Part shown: piece after piece, positions 1 to 5,403 of the stretch
Layout of the letters: each line of letters opens with the position of its first letter
How positions within the stretch are numbered: the stretch's first letter is position 1
Origin: CALMFT01 sp964563595
GTDB taxonomy: Bacteria > Patescibacteriota > Gracilibacteria > Absconditabacterales > Absconditicoccaceae
Assembly: GCA_964563595.1 (NCBI GenBank)
Contig: CAZLWR010000034.1
Location: 1-7,769 of the forward strand
Length of the DNA stretch: 7,769 nt
Reading direction: 5' to 3'
The notes under the pieces: model-generated
Databases searched by the model: none
What the model was told of the DNA's origin: nothing
What the model saw: the letters and a program-made list of their open reading frames with translations, nothing else
Translations under genes and position numbers: made by a program

Positions 1-67
1 AATTCCAAAAAGAAACAACTCGTTAATATAAAAACCGTTAATAACCCTGTCGGGCACGCCCCTATGT

Positions 68-1357
68 TTATTCCAAGAATTCTACAGACGCATTTTTTCC
101 ATCAGAAATGATATGCATTGGCAAAGATAACTTATCTCCATTGTGTTTGTACCTCTTATACAATCCTGTCATATAGGGTGTTATTTCGTTTTCCAACAAT
201 ATGATGCTAATTTCGGGATTGAAAAGCATGGATTTGGGGATGTGTCAGGTAATTGCTTTTGCTGCAAAAAAGTTCATGCCCTGATGGCCACCATAAAATT
301 GAACTTTTCTTTTCCTGGTCATTATTTCCGTGAAAGTATGATTCCGATGCAGATCGAAAGCACCGTCTTCTTGATTGGGCACTACAATTGTTGGCTTTTG
401 AAAATGATTATCAAAGTATATATGAGTATTGATAGTAAGTCATGTACTCGGTGTTTTCCCCCTAGAAAACAAAGCTTTTACTTGGTTCGGCTTTGCTGGG
501 TTGTCCAATTGAAACTCTCCTGATGTATGTTTGTCTCTTGTTCTGTGGTATTGTAAAAAATAATTCTGATTATTGTTTGTTTGAAATTCGATGATGGGAC
601 AGTGATTTACATCAAACCCACTTAGACTTCTGATGCACTCATAATACTCTATATCGCCATGAATACGAGAAATAAGCTGATCTTCAAGAGGTAAGGGCCC
701 ACTGAATACAATGCCTTTTCATAGCTCTGCAATGGTATAGTTTACGTATTTTCCTTTCGGCTTCTGCCCTGTTGTAAATAGATGATAACGTCCAGGGACT
801 GCATTGTCTTCTACCATGGAACGATTGTATCATCCTAGTAATTCTCGATAGCTATATCCTAAGTGACTCATGAATTGGGTGGGGTCTACTCCTAGTAGTT
901 GAGGGTATTGCCTCGAATATTGTTCTTCAATTTTTTGCATACTGCTTTCCAACTCTGTTTGTGCGATACTTTGAATGCGATTTATGAGTACGTAGTACAG
1001 ATCTCTTGTTGTGCCTATCGCTATAGAATTAAGCCTTTCTCGATCGATACTGTGTCCTATTGTTTGAGTTTTAGTTGTTGCGGCATTTTTGCTCTGATCA
1101 TTTACCACCGTACTTTCAAAAAGACCAGCGGCTCCATAATATTCAATGGGATGCTCACTCCTTATAATAAAATCCTTTCCGGATTTTCTCGCATGATTCA
1201 GATTATCAAAAATATCAGGAATACGTATTCACTGTGATGCGACATAGGCAGCTATTTCTGATTTTGGTTTATTGGGAAAATGATTGAGATAGTAATCTGA
1301 AACAGTAGGCTTAGATCCTGCTCAATATACTTGTTGATACCGATTTGGGGTTTTCAT
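68..1357 (-). CDS. Conserved hypothetical protein, PEP synthase/PPDK ATP-grasp-like (429 aa)
   Basis: This frame is open for 429 residues when TGA is read as Gly, from ATG at 1357-1355 to TAA at 70-68. It holds six in-frame TGA codons (plus-strand triplets starting at 1322, 1229, 830, 719, 440 and 245). Two stretches suggest a family. Residues 64-82 contain IIRSEHPIEYYGAAGLFES, similar to the Arg-containing nucleotide-binding segment of PEP synthase and PPDK N-terminal domains. Residues 254-275 contain IIEF, then YFLQYHRTRD, similar to the (V/I)E(W/F)...G.LY.LQ.R motif that ends the ATP-grasp fold there. The phosphohistidine and PEP/pyruvate domains of true PEP synthase (about 800 aa) are absent, so this would be a stand-alone or diverged ATP-grasp protein of unknown substrate. 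The middle (about 100-175) looks helical. The gene is divergent from the 1531 gene across 173 bases in which I see no clear promoter. The ORF is well supported; the family is an inference from two motifs. Confidence 0.72.
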
Positions 1358-1530
1358 GATTACTAATGGTAAATCTGTGTACTGTCAATATAGCTTTTAA
1401 TATATCTCATACAACTTATTTTTGCAGGAATACTGAAAAATCATACTTGATTGTTTGATGATGAGGTTTTATTGATTTCATTCAGAGAAAGCTTATGATG
1501 CCAGCATTGTTTTAATGCACTGAGAATAGC

Positions 1531-2256
1531 ATGGATAAAGCACTTATACTTCAAAAAATTCTCTCCTTGAAATCCTTGTTTGAACAAGGGGCTATTCCCA
1601 CACTTGCACAGCATGAGATTCATCCAGATTTGCCCATGGACAGTAAAGAAAGATATTTATACTTTACCCTGCCGGTCTCTCTCAATTTCCAGAGAAGTTC
1701 TCCCGCAATGCGGCAAGCAGCGTATGCTACATGGCATGATCCAGAGACTCATTATCTTTTTGATCCTCATCAAGTAATTGCTGCACCATATGAAAAAGTA
1801 CAAGTAGATCTTGCTAAGCACAAACTTTCTCTCCAAAAAAACAAACACACTATGATTCGGTACACGATTTGCACCAGTCTTGCACGCGATTATGACGGAG
1901 ACCCTAGGAGGCTTTTGTCGAGCAAACATAGTTGTGTCTTGCAGATATCAGATTATTTACAATCTAATAAAAAAGTCTTTCCCTATCTCAATGGCCCAAA
2001 GATGTCTCATTACCGGCTATATATCTTAACGCATTATACAGATCTCAAATTGCAAAACGCCCATAGACTTTCCATCATCCCAGATACTCATATTCAACAA
2101 TCTTCTGTGGCATTGGGTATCGTTGCAGAATGAGCAACACCTATGGAGATTATAGATGCTTGGTATAAACTTTTGGAGTTAGAAGAACTAACGCCGGTAG
2201 AAATGCATCCCGTCTTATGGAATCGAAGTAGAAATAATTTTCAACCAATGGTATAA
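1531..2256 (+). CDS. Putative HhH-GPD-like (DNA glycosylase-fold) protein (241 aa)
   Basis: The frame opens after a TAA at 1513 and starts at the first ATG (1531). It ends at TAA 2254-2256 and contains one TGA, read as Gly201; without recoding it would lose the last 41 residues. Residues 150-161 (FPYLNGPKMSHY) resemble the hairpin of HhH-GPD base-excision glycosylases, where a G-x-G-x-K element presents a catalytic Lys. Residues 184-196 (PDTHIQQSSVALG) resemble the following (V)DTH...LG segment that carries the catalytic Asp. Upstream residues 112-125 (TICTSLARDYDGDP) fit the preceding helix and 'GDP' turn. A Fe-S cysteine loop is not visible. The N-terminal 90 residues (LPVSLNFQRSSPA, YATWHDPETHYLFDP) are well formed but unfamiliar. 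The role in DNA repair is an inference; a non-catalytic relative is possible. It is not obviously part of the copper cluster that begins about 30 bases downstream. Confidence 0.7.
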
Positions 2257-2263
2257 AGTCATC

Positions 2264-2288
2264 AGAGATTTCATTCTAGAAATTCTCT
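2264..2288 (+). terminator. Hairpin downstream of the 1531 gene, weak terminator candidate
   Basis: AGAGATTTC (2264-2272) pairs with GAAATTCTCT (2279-2288) with one bulged base and a 6-base loop, starting eight bases after the TAA of the upstream gene. No strong T-run follows (TGCAAATTT). It separates the HhH-like gene from the copper operon and touches the putative -35 box of csoR. Confidence 0.3.
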
Positions 2289-2315
2289 TGCAAATTTACT
2301 TTCTATGGTTATACC
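2288..2315 (+). promoter_or_regulatory. Putative promoter of the csoR operon
   Basis: TTGCAA (2288-2293) could serve as a -35 box, with TATACC (2310-2315) as a weak -10 box 16 bases downstream. The -10 overlaps the left end of the operator-like element at 2311-2336, the arrangement expected if the repressor blocks RNA polymerase. The layout parallels the metallothionein promoter, where TTGCAT lies 26 bases before the same operator; here the distance is 23. Confidence 0.35.
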
Positions 2316-2336
2316 CTAACCCTACTATGGGGTGTT
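2311..2336 (+). promoter_or_regulatory. CsoR-type operator upstream of csoR
   Basis: A 26-base element of C-tracts followed by a G-tract. It matches the metallothionein element (5100-5125) at 17 of 26 positions without gaps; the shared pattern is ATACCC-N2-ACCC-N4-AT-N-GGGT. CsoR-family repressors are known to bind pseudo-symmetric sites with C and G runs, and a CsoR gene starts 20 bases downstream, so autoregulation is the natural reading. This copy is less symmetrical than the metallothionein one. Confidence 0.6.
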
Positions 2337-2356
2337 TTACATTATAAGTGATTCAG

Positions 2357-2641
2357 ATGATGCACGATAAGCTGACAAAAAAAGACATTATACTAAATCT
2401 CAAAAAGGTGATAGGTAATATTAATAAGATTATGGAAATGGTGGAGGATGATTTATATTGTGTAGATATAGCTACGCAGGTAAATGCTTCTATGGGGTTA
2501 TTGAAATCGGTCAATATAAAGCTTTTGGAGAATCATCTCAAGTGCTGCTGACCGAAGTTTCTTACCAGTAAAGATCCTGAAGTATTGGACAATTTCGTAA
2601 AAGAAATAACCAGGGCTTGGGACGTTACCAATAGAAAATAG
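2357..2641 (+). CDS. csoR: CsoR-family copper-sensing transcriptional repressor (94 aa)
   Basis: A small all-helical repressor of the CsoR/RcnR family (DUF156), which leaves its operator when it binds Cu(I). The diagnostic core is present: LKKVIGNINKIMEMVEDD, then YCVD, Q-x-N-A and LLENHLKCC. The Cu(I) ligands fall at Cys35, His60 and Cys64, the same spacing as Cys36/His61/Cys65 of Mycobacterium tuberculosis CsoR. An additional Cys63 lies beside the third ligand. One in-frame TGA (2549-2551) encodes Gly65, immediately after Cys64. The start could be GTG 2348 (97 aa), ATG 2357 or ATG 2360; I chose 2357 because family N-termini are short and GTG is weaker. No good Shine-Dalgarno sequence precedes any of them. 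It ends at TAG, 23 bases before the next gene, and is the first gene of the copper operon behind its own operator. His-x3-Cys with upstream Cys favours copper over the Ni/Co (RcnR) or sulfide/formaldehyde branches. Confidence 0.93.
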
Positions 2642-2664
2642 TCATTTAATTCTCGTCATGTCTC

Positions 2665-3933
2665 ATGAAAAAAACGCTTAAGATCAATGGTATGCATTGT
2701 AAATCATGCGAAATGCTTGTTAGAGATTCGATCAATGATCTAGAAGGTTGTAAAGTTGAGTCGCTTTCACATAAAAACTGAATACTCGTAGTGAATTGTG
2801 AGCATGGAAACCTGGAAGCAGTGGAATCAGCCATCAATAAAGCGTGATATACGCTGGGAGAAGGAGAGCAAAAGCAACCACGAACCTCAGATCAATGGTT
2901 TGAAAAATTGGGTTGGTTAGTATTGGCATGAGTATTATTATTCGCTTTACTGAAAATCAATGTAAACGCTCTGATCCCACAATATGAAAGCTTATGATTT
3001 GGAATAGCCTTGTTGATAGGCTTAGTCGCGTCCGTATCAACCTGTTTGGCGGTGACTTGATGAATTATTGTAGGGTACGCAGAGTCGGTACAGACAAATA
3101 ATAATCTGAGAGCTCAGATAAAATTTCATATTGGCAGACTCATTATATTTATACTCTGATGAGCTATATTAGGTTTATTATGATCACAGTTTACGGGATC
3201 TGTGTGGTTCAATGTACTATTTAGTATACTTGTAGGAATAGTATTATTATACTTAGGTTTGCAGCTTTTGGGTATCGTGCCAAATATAACCAGGTGGTGA
3301 TTTCATCTTCCGAGCTGATTGAGTCAGACTATATTTAATCTTAAAAATCCTCGTTATGCACCAATTGTATGAGGGTTAACATTTCTGCTACCATGTGGTT
3401 TTACCCAAAGTATGCAACTATATGCCTTGCAATCAGGTGATCCATTGCAGGGAGCAATGATTATGGGAGCATTTGCACTAGGTACTTTGCCAGTATTATT
3501 AGGTATAGGATTGGGTACGAAATATATAAAAGATAAACTGACTGTAGTTAATCCTCTTATCGCTTCGTTGCTTGTAGTATTCTGATTATATACTATTTAC
3601 AATGGCACAGTGCTAACCCAAGCTCTCAATAATACTGAACCTGTAGCCGTAGTGAACAATCTGCCTACTGAGATAGTGAATGTGGGACATGATGGTGTAC
3701 AATTTGTGCCAAGCCTTATCAAACTAGCCGCAGGCAAAAATTATAAAGTAATAGTTACACCAAGTTCAGACGGCAGATGATGCAATACTCAAGTAGTTAT
3801 ACCATGAAAGTGACCTCATACCATCAAAAAGTGAGAGGCATTTGAGATTGCCGTAGATGGATCAAAAGCAAAAACAATTAAGTTGGTGTGTGCCTCTATG
3901 GGTATGCGACAAGGCGATATAATAGTGAAATAG
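2665..3933 (+). CDS. HMA - SafE/DsbD-type membrane - cupredoxin fusion protein (422 aa)
   Basis: A membrane copper-handling protein with three parts. Residues 1-65 are a heavy-metal-associated domain with the Cu(I) site GMHCKSC (9-15). Residues about 82-310 form a multi-helix domain of the sulfite exporter TauE/SafE (cytochrome biogenesis DsbD-type) group. Its marks are ASVSTCLAVTGG (Cys127) and GLTFLLPCGFTQSMQLYAL (Cys244), the paired membrane cysteines of such proteins, followed by AFALGTLPVLL. Residues about 330-422 form a cupredoxin-like domain, with a likely copper site from GCN (Cys373) and the VCASMGM segment (Cys409, Met412, Met414). Seventeen TGA codons are read as Gly, including two tandem pairs (TGG and LGG), so the gene is shattered under the standard code. 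It starts 23 bases after csoR and ends 28 bases before pyrD. Similar HMA-SafE-cupredoxin proteins occur in other bacteria, often beside copper ATPases. The likely role is transfer of copper or electrons across the membrane; direction and partner are not known. Confidence 0.9.
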
Positions 3934-3961
3934 ACTGACTTCTTTAATTGGTCATTTTGTC

Positions 3962-5065
3962 ATGAAAAGAACTATAATCTGACGATTGTATCGCCACTGC
4001 CTCAAGCCCATACTGTTTTTGTTTCATCCTGAGACTATGCACAGTGCGTTTGGAAGAATAGGAAATATATTAGCTTCTTCCGGGCTCACCAGAAAGCTGA
4101 CAAAGTGACTATTTTATTATGAGCACGCTGCTCTCAAGCAACGTATTTTGGGTATTGATTTTATTAATCCTGTATGATTGGCCGCCTGATTTGATAAAGA
4201 TATTATGTTGCCCGATATTATTGCTGATATAGGTTTTGGATATGAGGAGTGTGGTTCTATAACTAATCTTCCCTATGGCTGAAATCCATGAACAAGATTA
4301 CATCGTTTGAAGTTATCGAGAGGACTCATAGTGAATTATGGACTCAAGAATAAGTGAGTGAAATATGCTAAAGAAGTGATAGAACAGACACATTGTAAGG
4401 TCCCTTTATTTGTGTCTATTGCAAAAACCAACTGCATACAAACATGTGACTTTCAAACAGGCATTGACGATTACGTAGAGTCACTTACGACATTACAATG
4501 AATACATAAAATAAGCTGATTTACGCTCAATATCTCCTGTCCTAATGCTTTTGGCTGAGAAGATTATGCCAGCCCAGAGCGTTTAGTTTCGCTTTTGCAA
4601 GCAGTAGAAAAACTCAAGATTAAACAATTAATCTTTGTCAAACTGCCGGTAGATAAACCATGGGAAGAGATCAAGGAGCTCGTTCAAGTTTGTGTCGACT
4701 ATGGTATTCATTGAGTTATTATTTCCAATCTTACGAAGCATAGAGAAGACATTGAAGAAAAAAACAGCATCATCCATCTTGCTTGATGAATCAGCGGCAA
4801 GCCGACCCAGGGGAAGTCAGATTATCTTATAGGTAAAACATACCAATATTTTGGTAAACAAATCCTTATCGTCGGCGTCGGTGGTATTTTTTCAGCAGAA
4901 GATGCTTATCATAAAATCAAACAATGAGCAAGTTTGGTCCAACTCATTACGGGGATGGTATTCCAATGACCTCAGCTTATTTGAGAAATCAATCAATGAC
5001 TAGTGAAATTACTAAGAAAAGACTGATATTCAAACATAAGTGACGCAATCGGTAAAAACTTTTAA
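3962..5065 (+). CDS. pyrD: Dihydroorotate dehydrogenase, class 2-like (367 aa)
   Basis: A flavoenzyme oxidising dihydroorotate to orotate in pyrimidine synthesis; class 2 enzymes pass electrons to membrane quinone. The class 2 layout is clear. An amino-terminal helical extension (about 8-60) contains LFLFHPETMH, the membrane/quinone element. The FMN barrel follows with NPVGLAAGFDKD (69-80), FGYEECGSIT (92-101), GNPGTRLHRL, the substrate loop VNYGLKN, LNISCPN (189-195), VKLPVD, SNLT, GGISGKP (275-281), VGVGGIFSAEDA (304-315) and GASLVQLITGMVF (322-334). Eighteen TGA codons encode Gly, including both residues of Gly275-Gly276. The odd feature is Cys193 at the catalytic base, where class 2 enzymes have Ser (NxSSPN in E. 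coli) and class 1 enzymes have Cys. Length agrees with class 2 (about 336-370 aa). No PyrK or other pyr gene is adjacent. It lies 28 bases after the fusion gene and appears to be the last gene of the csoR operon. Confidence 0.93.
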
Positions 5066-5073
5066 AAAAGCCC

Positions 5074-5101
5074 TTGCATTTTAAAAATATTAGTCTATCA
5101 T
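5074..5101 (+). promoter_or_regulatory. Putative promoter of the metallothionein gene
   Basis: TTGCAT (5074-5079) and TATCAT (5096-5101) are separated by 16 bases and match bacterial -35 and -10 boxes reasonably (TTGACA and TATAAT). The -10 box abuts the operator at 5100-5125, so a bound repressor would cover the transcription start. The metallothionein start codon is about 50 bases downstream. The site lies just after the pyrD stop, implying the metallothionein can be transcribed on its own. Confidence 0.5.
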
Positions 5102-5125
5102 ACCCCTACCCAGGGATAGGGTTAT
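5100..5125 (+). promoter_or_regulatory. CsoR-type operator upstream of the metallothionein
   Basis: A 26-base imperfect palindrome with its axis between 5112 and 5113; nine of the 12 base pairs from 5101/5124 inward are complementary. It is made of a C-tract, TA, CCC, then GGG, ATA, GGG. It shares 17 of 26 positions with the csoR operator at identical spacing. Position, symmetry and C/G runs fit a CsoR-family site. Read as RNA it could also fold into a short hairpin. Confidence 0.65.
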
Positions 5126-5150
5126 ATATTTATATTGTAAATCTACCATC

Positions 5151-5282
5151 ATGACTGAAACAACTGGATGTACTTGTGTAGCTTGTAGCTGCAAAGATTG
5201 CAATTGTAAATTTGAAATCAATAAAAAAGCAGGATGCTCTTGTTGAGAAGATTGTCCTTGTTGAAATAATTGTACTTGTTAA
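5151..5282 (+). CDS. Small metallothionein with six CxC motifs (43 aa)
   Basis: A 43-residue protein with 12 cysteines (28%), all in Cys-x-Cys pairs. Cluster 1 is Cys7/9, 12/14 and 17/19, spaced CxC-x2-CxC-x2-CxC. A 9-residue Lys/Glu linker (20-28) follows. Cluster 2 is Cys29/31, 35/37 and 41/43, spaced CxC-x3-CxC-x3-CxC and ending on the last residue. Such arrays bind Cu(I) or Zn(II)/Cd(II) as thiolate clusters in the cytoplasm; with no His and this setting, Cu(I) is most likely. Two in-frame TGA codons give Gly32 and Gly38, each directly after a CxC of cluster 2. With the standard code it would stop at residue 31 and lose most of cluster 2, and its size would hide it from most gene callers. 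It has its own promoter and CsoR-like operator and lies between pyrD and copA. I do not recognise it as a named family: it differs from SmtA (His-containing, about 56 aa) and is only loosely comparable with mycobacterial MymT. Confidence 0.88.
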
Positions 5283-5286
5283 AAAA

Positions 5287-5304
5287 CCTATTCGCGACAA
5301 TAGG
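5287..5304. terminator. Hairpin after the metallothionein gene
   Basis: CCTATT (5287-5292) and AATAGG (5299-5304) pair perfectly around a 6-base loop, four bases after the metallothionein TAA. On the plus strand the following bases are not T-rich, so termination there would be weak. On the minus strand the hairpin is followed by a run of T (complement of A 5281-5286), a better intrinsic-terminator form, although no minus-strand gene is seen nearby. Partial read-through from the metallothionein into copA is therefore possible. Confidence 0.4.
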
Positions 5305-5345
5305 CTTCCACTATTTGATACTCCACACAAATAAAATTAATCTTA

Positions 5346-5366
5346 TGCTACCTATCCCTGGAATGT
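5346..5366 (-). promoter_or_regulatory. Partial inverted copy of the CsoR-type operator upstream of copA
   Basis: The minus strand of 5351-5361 reads CCAGGGATAGG, identical over 11 bases to 5110-5120, the right half of the metallothionein operator. The other half is degenerate. It lies about 43 bases upstream of the copA ATG. Because these operators are pseudo-palindromic the orientation need not matter. It suggests copA is also under CsoR, perhaps with weaker binding. No convincing -35/-10 pair is seen here. Confidence 0.42.
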
Positions 5367-5403
5367 TTTCAAGATAAAATTTCTTTATACTCATTTAAGC
5401 CAT

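Noticed and set aside
21..59. Direct repeat CGTTAATA (21-28, 36-43) and a GGG/CCC mini-hairpin near the left edge
   Set aside because: Short and AT-rich, with too small a loop and no clear T-run on the right side for a terminator of the minus-strand gene; not supportable as a feature.
143..523. Plus-strand open frame of 126 codons
   Set aside because: It lies antisense to the 429-aa minus-strand gene, has no recognisable motif, and the minus frame is longer with coherent protein sequence across TGA-Gly codons.
899..1237. Plus-strand open frame of 112 codons, Cys/Phe-rich
   Set aside because: Antisense shadow of the same minus-strand gene, with no conserved features.
1441..1623. Minus-strand open frame of 60 codons with CKC
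   Set aside because: Overlaps the start of the plus-strand 241-aa gene and has low-complexity ends; it looks like chance.
5130..5330. Minus-strand open frame of 66 codons, Ser/Thr-rich
   Set aside because: It is the complement of the Cys-rich metallothionein gene; the plus-strand reading has regular CxC spacing and an operator/promoter upstream.
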